From an uncultured Mucilaginibacter sp. (GTDB lineage: Bacteria > Bacteroidota > Bacteroidia > Sphingobacteriales > Sphingobacteriaceae), in assembly GCF_946479965.1 (NCBI RefSeq), contig NZ_CAMLHX010000020.1:1-64000 (forward strand): a stretch of DNA of 64,000 nt, given 5' to 3'. Position 1 is the first letter of the stretch. Every line of letters starts with the position of its first letter. Below, in pieces: positions 19,551 through 28,689 of this stretch. The notes under the pieces are model-generated. The model had not been told where the DNA came from, searched no databases, and worked only from the letters and a program-made list of their open reading frames with translations. A program made the position numbers and the translations under genes.

Positions 19551-20147
19551 TTATTCAGGATCAACCGCATCATCAAGTCCGTTTCTAATAGGATCTCGCT
19601 TGAAAATTGCAGCAAATATTAGAGCCAATACGAAAAGGAAGATAATAGCAATTAATTGGCTTTGGATTATACTTCCAACTGTTGGGTTTTTTTGCTTCTC
19701 AAATTGTTGATTCATATCGTCTATCTTTTTATCAATTTCACTCTGTTCTTGTCCACTTTTTTCAAGCATAGCTGATACTGAATTTACCATAGCCGTTTGC
19801 ATGTTTTCTACCATGTTAGGCTCCACAACCTTAGCAAAAATCAAGTCTCTCCCAATAAACGATAATAAATTGGCAACAAAAAACATAATGAAAATACCTG
19901 TTACCGCTTGCCTAAACACCCAAAAACCGCCAATCTCCTTTCTAAGTCCAATGCTTAAAAATATCGCCACTATTAACGGAATCAGCACTGAGATTAAAAG
20001 AGGTGCAAAAGTTATAAGCCACATATTATCAGTCATGCCCGTTATAAAATAATAACTAAAAATTCCTGCGACGAGCAAAATAATGCCTAAAACAATCCCC
20101 TTTTCAAGCGCTTTCTTTTTTATTACTTGATTTAAATTCTGTTCCAT
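19551..20147 (-). CDS. DUF4199 family membrane protein
   Basis: A 198-residue protein with four membrane helices (about residues 15–35, 42–65, 78–98 and 162–185), the DUF4199 layout common in Bacteroidota. The long loop between helices three and four is polar and coiled-coil-like (EKSGQEQSEIDKKIDDMNQQ). Function is unknown. It follows the acidic protein gene by 20 bases, so it is probably the last gene of the operon that begins with the BatA-like gene. Confidence 0.85.
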   Translation of the reverse strand: MEQNLNQVIKKKALEKGIVLGIILLVAGIFSYYFITGMTDNMWLITFAPLLISVLIPLIVAIFLSIGLRKEIGGFWVFRQAVTGIFIMFFVANLLSFIGRDLIFAKVVEPNMVENMQTAMVNSVSAMLEKSGQEQSEIDKKIDDMNQQFEKQKNPTVGSIIQSQLIAIIFLFVLALIFAAIFKRDPIRNGLDDAVDPE

Positions 20148-20167
20148 AATTATTTATTTTTTAAGGT

Positions 20168-20839
20168 TTATAAAAACGATTGTAATATAGCAAATACCGG
20201 CATAGAAAATTCTTTTTCATCGGCATTGTCCGCTATGTTGTTTTTTTCCGTTTCATCTGCATCCGGGTTCTGGAAGAAGCACATCATCGGGTAGAAAATC
20301 TCTTTAAGTTCCGAATCTTCCGGTAATTTTTCCGCAACCTTTGCAATCTCATTAACAGGACTTTCCATTAATATCTGGTTTGCTATTACCGGTTCATATA
20401 TCCTGTATTCATCCTGGAATTCGTCTTCGTCAACAAGCAAAAACTCTTTCAGATAATCCTCCAATTCAGGCTCTATATCTTCGTCGGCACACTCGTTAAG
20501 GTAAAGCAACAGGTTAAGTAGCTCGGTACCCCTGTCAAGCGTATCTTCTTCAATGGCCTCCCATTCTTTACTATCCAGATAATCCTCTTCCAGCTTTTTT
20601 ACATCAGCGCTAAAAAAATTTATCATCAGCAGATCAAACAACACTTCACGCAAACCTTCCAGTTTTGGATTATCGTCAACCGTTTTGTCAAGCGCGCTGA
20701 CTTTTGTTAAAAAGTCCATTTCCAAAGAAAAAACCTCTTCTAACTGCGTAGTTAATTTCGCTGCATCTGTATTCGCGTATTTAGCGAATGCTTGCATAGC
20801 CGCTTTAAGGGCCGAATTAACCTTAGGATCTATCGTCAT
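20168..20839 (-). CDS. Acidic hypothetical protein
   Basis: A 223-residue, strongly acidic, helix-rich cytoplasmic protein with no signal peptide, membrane segment or motif that I recognise. Clusters such as ECADEDIEPELEDYLKE and DEDEFQDEY are typical of it. It starts nine bases after the dihydroorotase-like gene, so it is likely translated from the same message. Confidence 0.7.
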   Translation of the reverse strand: MTIDPKVNSALKAAMQAFAKYANTDAAKLTTQLEEVFSLEMDFLTKVSALDKTVDDNPKLEGLREVLFDLLMINFFSADVKKLEEDYLDSKEWEAIEEDTLDRGTELLNLLLYLNECADEDIEPELEDYLKEFLLVDEDEFQDEYRIYEPVIANQILMESPVNEIAKVAEKLPEDSELKEIFYPMMCFFQNPDADETEKNNIADNADEKEFSMPVFAILQSFL

Positions 20840-20848
20840 TTTCTTTAA

Positions 20849-22105
20849 TTATTCAGATGTAAACAGATGGTTATTGTTACAGGTAAGCAATACCTTGCCT
20901 TTTAAGCTTTGGCCCAAATAAGGCGAATTGGAGGATGTAGAAAGGTTGTTATCCCTATTGTAGTGCCATTCGGTATTTACATCGACAACAACCAAGTTGG
21001 CGGCTGCTCCTTCGGTGACAGCCGGAATTTCTACATTTAAAATACCCCGTGGGTTCACAGACATCTTTTGAACTATCGTGTCTAATGACAATCCCGCCTT
21101 TAAGGCCAGAGAGAAAGCGGTTTGCAGGCCGATCATGCCATATTCGGCCACTTCAAACTCAACATCCTTAAATTCTATCTCGTGTGGTGTGTGCTGGCTA
21201 ACAATGGCATCTATTGTACCATCATTTAAACCTTTTACAAGCGCTTTTACATCTGCTTTAGTACGCAGTGGTGGTTTTACCTTGTAAAGACTGTCAAAGC
21301 CCATTAAAGCATCGTCAGTAAGTACAAGGTGATGCGCGGCAACATCACAGGTCACTTTTATCCCTCTTTTCTTGGCCTCCTTTATCAGATCAACAGATCG
21401 GGCGGTAGTTATAGTACTGAAATGTATTTTTGAGTCGGTGTATTCTGCCAGGTAAAGATCACGCGCCACTATAAGCTCTTCGGCCAGTGAGGGTATCCCC
21501 TTCATGCCTAATAAAGTGCTTACTTCGCCCTCGTTCACTTTGGCTTTGCCAGCTATTGCGGGGTCTTCAGGGTAAGAGAAAACAAGCGCGTCAAATCCCT
21601 TTGTATATAATAATGCTCGTTCCATGAGGCCCGCGTCGCTGACAGGGCGGGTGCCATCTGTAAAAGCTTTCGCTCCACTCAGAAACATGTCATACATTTC
21701 AGCGAGGTCCTTACCTTCCCGTTTGTGCGAGATGGTGCCGAGCGGATAAACATCAACCAGGTTATTTTTGGCGCGGTTAAATAAGTATTCAACTTCGGCT
21801 TTTGAATGTACCGGAGGGTGGGTATTCGGCATTAAAGCAATACCTGTAAAACCACCGGCTGCTGCGGCTTTAGTACCTGATTGTAAGGTTTCCTTTGATT
21901 CAAGGCCAAGCTCGCCAATGTTACAGTTAAGATCAAAAAAGCCCGGTATTATCTGTTTGCCCTTAGCATCAAAAACAGGCGCGTCGTCCTCAATTGATTT
22001 AGCTATGGCAGTAATGGTTCCTTTTTTTATTAAAATATCAGCAACTTGTTGATGGAAGGGTGAGTTTGGATCAACAACTGTAGCGGATTTGATAAGCAAA
22101 TTCAT
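20849..22105 (-). CDS. Dihydroorotase-like amidohydrolase lacking metal ligands
   Basis: A 418-residue protein clearly of the dihydroorotase family, with GGFTGIALMPNTHPP, KVKPPLRTKADVKAL and the C-terminal NPRGILN. The catalytic DxHxH metal motif after PGF is DLNCN at residues 58–62, so both His ligands are replaced by Asn. The catalytic Asp of the usual TDHAPH is Gln304 (SQHTPH). His residues in AHHL (258–259) and HTPH remain. Comparable metal-free DHO-like proteins occur in other Bacteroidota and as the ATCase-associated PyrC' of pseudomonads, so it is more likely structural or regulatory than catalytic. Annotating it as an active pyrC would be unsafe. Confidence 0.85.
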   Translation of the reverse strand: MNLLIKSATVVDPNSPFHQQVADILIKKGTITAIAKSIEDDAPVFDAKGKQIIPGFFDLNCNIGELGLESKETLQSGTKAAAAGGFTGIALMPNTHPPVHSKAEVEYLFNRAKNNLVDVYPLGTISHKREGKDLAEMYDMFLSGAKAFTDGTRPVSDAGLMERALLYTKGFDALVFSYPEDPAIAGKAKVNEGEVSTLLGMKGIPSLAEELIVARDLYLAEYTDSKIHFSTITTARSVDLIKEAKKRGIKVTCDVAAHHLVLTDDALMGFDSLYKVKPPLRTKADVKALVKGLNDGTIDAIVSQHTPHEIEFKDVEFEVAEYGMIGLQTAFSLALKAGLSLDTIVQKMSVNPRGILNVEIPAVTEGAAANLVVVDVNTEWHYNRDNNLSTSSNSPYLGQSLKGKVLLTCNNNHLFTSE

Positions 22106-22114
22106 TTGCGCTGT

Positions 22115-24190
22115 TTATGTGTGGATTGGTGCTGATTTCTCGTCCCTTAAAAGTACCCGCTGATCCGTCTTGTAAAACTTTATCAGCAGTATTTCAATGG
22201 CAAGAAAAACCAATGCCAAAATTATACAAAGTTTCCATAATTGCACGCCAAAATTTGATGTACCTATAACATCTTTTAACGACGCCTTTGTTGCTTGTAT
22301 AACTCCCCGCGCTTCGGGCACAATATCGTCCAATTCGCCTGCGCTATAATAGCTCATATCAGACTCGGCCCTGTTGTCATTAAATGCCATTACAGCAACT
22401 GTACTATCCTGCTTTTTCAGGTCATATAAGCCGGTCTCCTGCAATTGATCAGACACGTAAAGCAATGTGCTTCCCTCCTGTTGCCTAACATCAGGAATAA
22501 TACTCTTACCCGCTTTGGTTAATTTTAATAATTGCTTTTCTGACGACTGTATAGGCATGGTTTCTATTACATCGTCATGCCCCATGCTATAAAACAGAGG
22601 CTGCTCGCGTCCACTTAATAAAGCTATCCTGAACATTATAGGTACAAACAAGGCGTGCCGTGGCAGGTTACTAAAATCTTCTGCCAATGGCACAGCCGAA
22701 ACATAAACCTTGCCGGCTCCACTGTTATATCCGGCCCAGAAAGAATAACCATTCTGCAATTGCATTAAGCTTTCGCTTTGCATTTTTGAACCGGAATTAA
22801 GATGATAATATTTTTTTACCATCGGCAGATCCGGATTTTTAGGGAAAGCTTCGAAAATATCTTTAAAAACCGGGTTTTGCAGATTTAAGGAAGTCACTTT
22901 AATATTTTCGGTCGCCATTTGATCGGGGTACGCCGCTCCTATATTTTGCAGGAACGAGCGATTGTTAACCAGGTCAGCATCGGTTGCCGGAAATACAACC
23001 AGCGTACCGCCTTTTTTTACATAAGTAGTCAATTGCTGAGCCAGGCCCGGTGAAACCAAACGAACATCGCTTAAGGCAATAAGCGGATAACTACCTAACG
23101 ATGCATAATCCACATTACCTTCCGGCACGCGGCTGGCCGCAAAAAACGGATCAGAAGCAAAAACAGCTTTTAAAAATGGATTAGGAACGCCGCCGTCAAT
23201 TAACAGCACAGGCATTTTTTCTTTTACATTAAAGCTCAAAAAAAAGCGATTATCAAAAGTAACCGGGTTATCCTGCATGCTTATTTCGCCACGCTGCCAG
23301 CCGGCTGTAAGACCTGAAAAACTAAGTGTATCAATTTGCGAAGAATGTGCCGGGATAGTAAAACCGCCCAATGCTTTTTGCTCGCCGTTTATGCTTAACC
23401 TAAGCGGTATTTTGGTTGATGCTTCGTTAGAATAGTTGTGCAACTTAACTATCATTTTCTCCGTTTCGCCCGGGCGATGAATAGCGCTTAACAGCCAAAC
23501 AGAATCAACCGCCACGTTAGCCGGCGCGCTGGCCTTTAGCTGCACCAAACTTATGTGTAAGCTGGTATCGCTTTTTAAAGGTTTGCCATCGGCAATATTC
23601 TTTTGAAAATCAGAAAGAATATAAACTGACCGTTCTGCTTCGGGCTGCATATCCAGGAGGCTTTGCTGCCTGTAAATAATTTGCTGTAGTTTATGGTTGC
23701 GAGGACTGATCTTTACGGCATCTGCTTCGTCAAAAAATTCCGCACGGGTTAGCAGGCGCTGATGACGGCCCTCAAAATCCTGTGTAAGTAGTTGGAAACG
23801 ATCGTTATTGGTGTAAGCAGCGGCAATCTCTTTCGCCCTACGTTTTGCCTCATCTAACAATGAGCCTTCGCGATTGAGGTTCTGCATTGAATAGGAGTTG
23901 TCAATAAAGATACTTACCAACTGCCGCGGTCCCGCTATCTCGGCGTGTTTCCCGGGAATGTAAGGACGGGCAAATGCCAACACCAAAAAAAGCAATGCCA
24001 ATAAACGCGAAGCAAGAATAAGCCGCTCCTTTACATTTCTGCGCGACGACTGCTGCTCCTGTATATTTTTAAGGAACTGTACATTACTGAAATAGACTTT
24101 TTGATACCTGCGAAAATTGAACAGGTGCACAATTACCGGTATAGCAAGCGATGCTAAAGCGAATAAAAAAGCTGGATATAAAAAATGCAC
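22115..24190 (-). CDS. BatA-type membrane protein with von Willebrand A-like domain
   Basis: A 691-residue inner-membrane protein. The N-terminal LYPAFLFALASLAIPVIVHL with the following FRRYQKVYFSNVQFLK is the BatA/aerotolerance N-terminal domain with two membrane helices. A vWA-like domain begins at SIFIDNSYSMQN, whose DNSYS fits the DxSxS metal (MIDAS) motif. The middle has a class I glutamine amidotransferase-like or Ig-like periplasmic region, and one more membrane helix lies at about 660–680. The Bat system is linked to membrane stress, mostly by association. The dihydroorotase-like gene follows after nine bases. Confidence 0.85.
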   Translation of the reverse strand: MHFLYPAFLFALASLAIPVIVHLFNFRRYQKVYFSNVQFLKNIQEQQSSRRNVKERLILASRLLALLFLVLAFARPYIPGKHAEIAGPRQLVSIFIDNSYSMQNLNREGSLLDEAKRRAKEIAAAYTNNDRFQLLTQDFEGRHQRLLTRAEFFDEADAVKISPRNHKLQQIIYRQQSLLDMQPEAERSVYILSDFQKNIADGKPLKSDTSLHISLVQLKASAPANVAVDSVWLLSAIHRPGETEKMIVKLHNYSNEASTKIPLRLSINGEQKALGGFTIPAHSSQIDTLSFSGLTAGWQRGEISMQDNPVTFDNRFFLSFNVKEKMPVLLIDGGVPNPFLKAVFASDPFFAASRVPEGNVDYASLGSYPLIALSDVRLVSPGLAQQLTTYVKKGGTLVVFPATDADLVNNRSFLQNIGAAYPDQMATENIKVTSLNLQNPVFKDIFEAFPKNPDLPMVKKYYHLNSGSKMQSESLMQLQNGYSFWAGYNSGAGKVYVSAVPLAEDFSNLPRHALFVPIMFRIALLSGREQPLFYSMGHDDVIETMPIQSSEKQLLKLTKAGKSIIPDVRQQEGSTLLYVSDQLQETGLYDLKKQDSTVAVMAFNDNRAESDMSYYSAGELDDIVPEARGVIQATKASLKDVIGTSNFGVQLWKLCIILALVFLAIEILLIKFYKTDQRVLLRDEKSAPIHT

Positions 24191-24321
24191 AGGCTTAAAT
24201 GGGTTATATACAAATATGCAAAAAAGGCATTAGCATCAAAATATTTTAACCGTTTGTAAAGAGATTATCACCAATGTTATATTAATTAAACAAAGAAACT
24301 GATGTACTGGTTAATAACCAT

Positions 24322-25032
24322 ATGGAATGGCACATAGGATGTTCGGGATTTCATTATAAACGTTGGAAGGAAAGATTCTATCCAGCGGGTTTACCTCAAA
24401 AAAAATGGTTCGATTATTATTGTCAACACTTTAAAACGCTGGAACTTAACGTTACCTTCTACCGCTTTCCACAATTGTCATTTCTTCAAAACTGGCACAC
24501 CAACAGCCCGGCTGATTTCAGATTCGCGGTGAAAGCACCTCGCGCAATAACACACTACAGAAAATTTATTAATACTGTAGATTTTATAAGCAGTTTTTAC
24601 GATACCATAAACAATGGTTTACAACAAAAACTGGGGCCGGTGCTATTTCAAATGCCACCTACTTTTCAATATGATGAAGATAAACTGGAGCGTGTTATTA
24701 ATAGCCTTGATCCATCATTTAGTAACGTTTTTGAACCGCGGCATTCAAGCTGGTGGAACGAGAATGTTTATAAACGCTTAGCGGAAAAAAACATCACCTT
24801 TTGCGGTATGAGTTACCCCGGCTTACCTGACGATGTAATTCAAAATGCTCCTACAGTTTACTATCGTTTTCACGGTGTACCTGATCTTTATAGCTCACCC
24901 TACAGTGAAGATTTCTTGAAAAAAGTTATCCAAGCAATAGATAAGTCGGCCAAAGAAGGCTGGTTTTATTTCAACAACGATGTAAACGCTGTAGCGCCGC
25001 GAAATGCCAAGCAAATGATGGGTCTGTTATGA
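24322..25032 (+). CDS. DUF72 domain protein
   Basis: A 236-residue TIM-barrel protein of the DUF72 (YecE-like) family. IGCSGFHYKRWKERFYP at the N-terminus, FKTLELNVTFYRFP, the KAPRAITHYRKF segment and the C-terminal WFYFNNDVNAVAPRNA are all diagnostic. The biochemical role is unknown. It is transcribed away from the BatA-like gene; trxB follows 110 bases on. Confidence 0.88.
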   Translation: MEWHIGCSGFHYKRWKERFYPAGLPQKKWFDYYCQHFKTLELNVTFYRFPQLSFLQNWHTNSPADFRFAVKAPRAITHYRKFINTVDFISSFYDTINNGLQQKLGPVLFQMPPTFQYDEDKLERVINSLDPSFSNVFEPRHSSWWNENVYKRLAEKNITFCGMSYPGLPDDVIQNAPTVYYRFHGVPDLYSSPYSEDFLKKVIQAIDKSAKEGWFYFNNDVNAVAPRNAKQMMGLL

Positions 25033-25142
25033 TTGTCTGTCTATCATTGGAAAGTCGTCAACGAGTATGGCAATAAGCTGACTAATCCCTATTGATGAGC
25101 ATCACAATAAAAGCTACTTTTGTGTGCAATTTTAAAAATCCG

Positions 25143-26099
25143 ATGTCTGAAATTATAGAACACGTTAAATGCCTTATCATAGGTTCTGGTCCTGCGGGAT
25201 ACACAGCTGCTATTTATGCTTCGCGAGCCGATCTTAAACCGGTAATGTATACAGGAATGCTTGCCGGTGGCCAGCTTACCCAAACTACCGATGTAGAAAA
25301 CTTCCCGGGTTACCCACATGGCATTATGGGTCCGGAAATGATGGAAGATTTTCGCAAACAAGCTGAACGACTTGGTACTGAGATCCGTTTTGGGTATGTG
25401 AGCGCTGTTGATTTTTCGAGCCTGCCACATAAAGTTACTGTTGATGAGATTAAAACTATTACCGCTGATACCGTTATTATTTCAACCGGTGCTTCAGCTA
25501 AATGGCTCGGTTTAGACTCTGAACAAAAGTACAGCGGTTTTGGCGTATCAGCCTGTGCGGTTTGTGACGGGTTCTTCTTTAAAGGACAAGACGTGGCCAT
25601 TGTAGGGGCCGGTGATACTGCAGCAGAAGAAGCTACTTATCTGGCTAAGTTATGCCGCAAGGTGTATATGATAGTACGCAGAGACGAGTTCCGGGCATCA
25701 AAAGCAATGGTGCACCGCGTGCTTAATACAAAAAACATTGAGCTACTATATAATACTGAAACCCAGGAAATATTAGGCGATGGGCAAAGCGTTAATGGTG
25801 TAAGAGTCTTAAATAATAAAACCGCCGAAGAAAGAGTACTTGATATTACAGGTTTCTTTGTGGCGATAGGACATCAACCGAATACGGAGATCTTTAAAGG
25901 CTGGATAGACATGGACGAAACAGGCTATATCAAAACCCGTCCAGGGTCAACAGAAACAAATATTGAGGGCGTATTTTGCTGTGGCGATGCGCAGGATCAT
26001 ATTTATCGCCAGGCAGTTACTGCTGCCGGCACAGGCTGCATGGCTGCAATTGACGCTGAACGTTACCTTGCTGCCAAAGAACACGTAGTAACCGCGTAA
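25143..26099 (+). CDS. trxB: Thioredoxin reductase
   Basis: A flavoprotein that reduces thioredoxin with NADPH in the cytosol. The frame is open from 25092, but the ATG at 25143 gives the standard 318-residue length (MSEIIEHVKCLIIGSGPAGY). The FAD site GSGPAG is at the N-terminus, the redox pair CAVC at residues 138–141, the NADPH site GAGDTAAEEA follows, and the C-terminal FAD contact reads GDAQDHIYRQA. It is monocistronic with its own terminator. Confidence 0.96.
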   Translation: MSEIIEHVKCLIIGSGPAGYTAAIYASRADLKPVMYTGMLAGGQLTQTTDVENFPGYPHGIMGPEMMEDFRKQAERLGTEIRFGYVSAVDFSSLPHKVTVDEIKTITADTVIISTGASAKWLGLDSEQKYSGFGVSACAVCDGFFFKGQDVAIVGAGDTAAEEATYLAKLCRKVYMIVRRDEFRASKAMVHRVLNTKNIELLYNTETQEILGDGQSVNGVRVLNNKTAEERVLDITGFFVAIGHQPNTEIFKGWIDMDETGYIKTRPGSTETNIEGVFCCGDAQDHIYRQAVTAAGTGCMAAIDAERYLAAKEHVVTA

Positions 26100-26117
26100 A
26101 TAAATAAAAGATTATAT

Positions 26118-26151
26118 ATTATAAAAGCTGCCTATGGGCGGCTTTTATAAT
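26118..26151. terminator. Terminator between trxB and the carotenoid operon
   Basis: ATTATAAAAGCTGCC pairs with GGCGGCTTTTATAAT around a short TATG loop, with one G-T pair. It lies between convergent genes and can serve both. Confidence 0.8.
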
Positions 26152-26167
26152 GGGTGCGGTAACTCGA

Positions 26168-26857
26168 TTAGGCTTTGCGTAAGCTACGAAACCAGTGATA
26201 AAGCCATGTATTGATAAGCACAAGGCCCATTCCATAAAAAATGTCTTCTACGGGTATGGTCAATATTCGTGGCCCCATAATGTGGTCGGCATTGTACCAA
26301 ACAACCGGAGCATCCAGGCCCGTTCCCGTAAGTAGGCCGTTTACTATCAAAAACGGAATAAGTAAGATTACGTACACTACATAAAATTGCGCAAGCCATT
26401 GTAGTTTTTTATATTGAGCAACCGCAATTAAAACAGCTAATAATGCAAACGCCGACGCCGTGTAGTAGTGAGTATAAAAAACCGCTGCCAGTATAACTAA
26501 ACAACCAATAAGCGAGTAATTAATATACTGCAGAAATCCTTTTGAAACGGTTGGCCTTATAACCCTTGAAAGGCAATCGAAGGTAAAAACGCATGCATAG
26601 GGGATGCAAATAAAAAAAAGCAACTCCTCCAATGGTAGGTTTCCTATAAAAATACCGGTAAGGTATGTTTTGTTAAAGCCCCAAACACCCATGTGCGTAA
26701 ACCAACTGTCCCAAAGCACATAACACAACGTAGTGATACCAATAGCAGGCAGTAATGCATACCACTTTTTATAAAGACCACTGCCGGGATGAAACGAAAC
26801 CAGCAGTGGCACCAACACGCTTAATACATCAATCAGCAAATAAGTATATTGGATCAT
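26168..26857 (-). CDS. Lycopene beta-cyclase, fused CrtYc-CrtYd type
   Basis: Closes both ends of lycopene to make beta-carotene in the membrane. The 229-residue protein has about seven membrane helices and two internal repeats. The signature PLEELLFFICIP near residue 75 and its weaker counterpart IPVEDIFYGMG near 195 mark the two halves, matching the heterodimeric Gram-positive CrtYc and CrtYd proteins joined in one chain. The ATG overlaps the stop of crtZ by one base (TAATG), so translation is coupled. It is the last gene of the operon. Confidence 0.9.
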   Translation of the reverse strand: MIQYTYLLIDVLSVLVPLLVSFHPGSGLYKKWYALLPAIGITTLCYVLWDSWFTHMGVWGFNKTYLTGIFIGNLPLEELLFFICIPYACVFTFDCLSRVIRPTVSKGFLQYINYSLIGCLVILAAVFYTHYYTASAFALLAVLIAVAQYKKLQWLAQFYVVYVILLIPFLIVNGLLTGTGLDAPVVWYNADHIMGPRILTIPVEDIFYGMGLVLINTWLYHWFRSLRKA

Positions 26858-27321
26858 TAACTGGCTTTTTTATTCCGGAAATACTTTAAAGGTACCCAAA
26901 GCATTCCAAAACACTCCCCATCTTCTTTTCCTAAATGCTTGTGGTGTATTTTATGAGCACGACGTATGCCCAGCAAATACTTGTTGTTAGTGTTACGAAA
27001 CCATTTTATGCGCTGGTGGATGAAAATATCGTGCACAATGAAATAGCATAAGCCATATAAAGTAATGCCAATACCAATATATAAAGCAAATTTGGCTTCG
27101 GTAAAACTGCCGATAGTTAGACAAGCTATCCCCGGCGTAGCAAAGATGAGAAAGAAAAAATCGTTATGCTCCAGTAAACCATACTGTTCCTTATGATGAT
27201 GGTCTTCATGCAAATTCCAAAGTAGGCCATGCATCAGGTACTTATGCGCCAGCCATGCCACGGCTTCCATTGCAAAAAATGAACCCGAGGCAATCAAAAT
27301 ATGATAGATAACCGGTGTCAT
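26857..27321 (-). CDS. crtZ: Beta-carotene hydroxylase
   Basis: A 154-residue membrane di-iron hydroxylase that adds 3-hydroxyl groups to the beta-ionone rings, giving zeaxanthin. The four His clusters that hold the iron are visible: HKYLMH, HEDHHH, HDIFIH and HKIHHKH. Helices lie between them. It is in the carotenoid operon, seven bases after idi, and overlaps the cyclase gene by one base. No ketolase gene is present, which suggests a zeaxanthin-type end product. Confidence 0.93.
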   Translation of the reverse strand: MTPVIYHILIASGSFFAMEAVAWLAHKYLMHGLLWNLHEDHHHKEQYGLLEHNDFFFLIFATPGIACLTIGSFTEAKFALYIGIGITLYGLCYFIVHDIFIHQRIKWFRNTNNKYLLGIRRAHKIHHKHLGKEDGECFGMLWVPLKYFRNKKAS

Positions 27322-27328
27322 TCTTAAT

Positions 27329-27826
27329 TTATTTTATTCGTTCAAAACACAATTTAAACCACTCGCTGTATTGCCCGGGGTTCAGGCGGATATCTTCTTC
27401 CAACTTTTCACGCTCAATATACTTAAACGCCGCCACTTCGTTTGGGTCGGGAACTGGCCGTTCGTCGCATATGCCTATAAAAGCGTGGTCATACTCGTGT
27501 TCCACCAGATTGTTGTCCAGTTCTGCGCGATAAATAAAACTGAACCAATGGATAAGCTTGCAACTTATTCCCATTTCTTCTTTCAGTCTTCTGTTCGCTG
27601 CATCTATCAGATCTTCACCCGGGCGCGGGTGGCTGCAGCAGGTATTGCTCCACTTTCCGCCCGAATGATATTTTTCTTGGGCACGCTGCTGCAGCAAAAA
27701 TTCGCCTTTCTCATTAAATATAAATATTGAAATAGCCCGATGTAAAGTGCCGGTGAGGTGCGCCTCCATTTTTTCCATAACGCCAACTTCCAAGTCCTTC
27801 TCGTCTACTAATATCACACTTTCCAT
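27329..27826 (-). CDS. idi: Isopentenyl-diphosphate delta-isomerase, type I
   Basis: Interconverts IPP and DMAPP in the cytosol. The 165-residue protein is a Nudix-fold type I enzyme: LLQQRAQEKYHSGGKWSNTCCSHPRPGE contains the catalytic Cys, and RRLKEEMGI is the Nudix-like helix. EYDHAFIG and the catalytic Glu region follow. It lies 21 bases after crtB and seven before crtZ. Its place inside the operon ties precursor balance to pigment synthesis. Confidence 0.95.
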   Translation of the reverse strand: MESVILVDEKDLEVGVMEKMEAHLTGTLHRAISIFIFNEKGEFLLQQRAQEKYHSGGKWSNTCCSHPRPGEDLIDAANRRLKEEMGISCKLIHWFSFIYRAELDNNLVEHEYDHAFIGICDERPVPDPNEVAAFKYIEREKLEEDIRLNPGQYSEWFKLCFERIK

Positions 27827-27847
27827 ACGCTATTATTATATTTCTGA

Positions 27848-28684
27848 CTAAATCCAGTTCAATTTGTGTTTAAGCAAGGTATCAAACAACAACGCTATTT
27901 TACGGCTGTTAGATATGCGGAACCTTGTTGAAAAAACGGTACATGCGCCGGCTAACTTAATTTTCTCGAATAATTTCTGATAATACCGGTATGCCAGGAA
28001 AACTCCCCTCCTTGACGATCTTGGCAACGCCCGTATACCTTTCAATGCTTCACAAAGATCGGCCTCTATATCAAGCTCTATCTTACGCTTGTCGGTTTCT
28101 GTAAATTGAGCCAGGTCAACACCGGGAAAATAAGTTCTGTTCAGTTGCAGATAATCGGCTCCAATATCACGCAAAAAGTTGATCTTCTGAAACGCTGCGC
28201 CAAGTTTCATTGCGCGAGGCTTAAGCTCTTCAAACATTAGCTGATTACCGCCTGTAAAAACGTAAAGGCACATTAGACCAACTACCTCTGCCGATCCCAG
28301 AATATATTCCTCATACTTTTGTTGAGTATAGTTGTGCCTGCCAAGGTCCATCTCCATACTCTCAAGAAACTGATTTATCAATTGATGGTCAATGCTGTAA
28401 CAATGCACCGCTTGCTGAAATGAGTTGAGTATAGGGTTAAGACTAATACCATTTTCAATTGCCTCAAAACAGTCCTTTTTAAATTGATTCAGCAATACTT
28501 GCTTGTCGTAGTCGTGGAAACTGTCTACAATTTCATCTGCCAACCTTACAAACCCGTAAATGGCATATATTGGGTCATGTAAATCCTTATCCAGAAAACG
28601 TATCCCTAACGAGAAGCTGGTGCTATACCGCCTTGTGGTTAATTTGCTGCACTCAGCCGACAGTTGATCAAATTTTTCTTTCAT
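27848..28684 (-). CDS. crtB: Phytoene synthase
   Basis: Joins two geranylgeranyl diphosphates head-to-head into phytoene. The 278-residue protein has both Asp-rich sites of the squalene/phytoene synthase family: the first around DEIVDSFHDYD (residue 48 on), and the second in the NFLRDIGADYLQLNRTYFP region near 170. It starts five bases after crtI. No GGPP synthase gene (crtE) is in the operon, so the substrate must come from a gene elsewhere. Confidence 0.95.
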   Translation of the reverse strand: MKEKFDQLSAECSKLTTRRYSTSFSLGIRFLDKDLHDPIYAIYGFVRLADEIVDSFHDYDKQVLLNQFKKDCFEAIENGISLNPILNSFQQAVHCYSIDHQLINQFLESMEMDLGRHNYTQQKYEEYILGSAEVVGLMCLYVFTGGNQLMFEELKPRAMKLGAAFQKINFLRDIGADYLQLNRTYFPGVDLAQFTETDKRKIELDIEADLCEALKGIRALPRSSRRGVFLAYRYYQKLFEKIKLAGACTVFSTRFRISNSRKIALLFDTLLKHKLNWI

Positions 28685-28689
28685 AGGCT

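Noticed and set aside
20849..22105. Active dihydroorotase (pyrC)
   Set aside because: Both metal-binding His residues of the DxHxH motif and the catalytic Asp are replaced.
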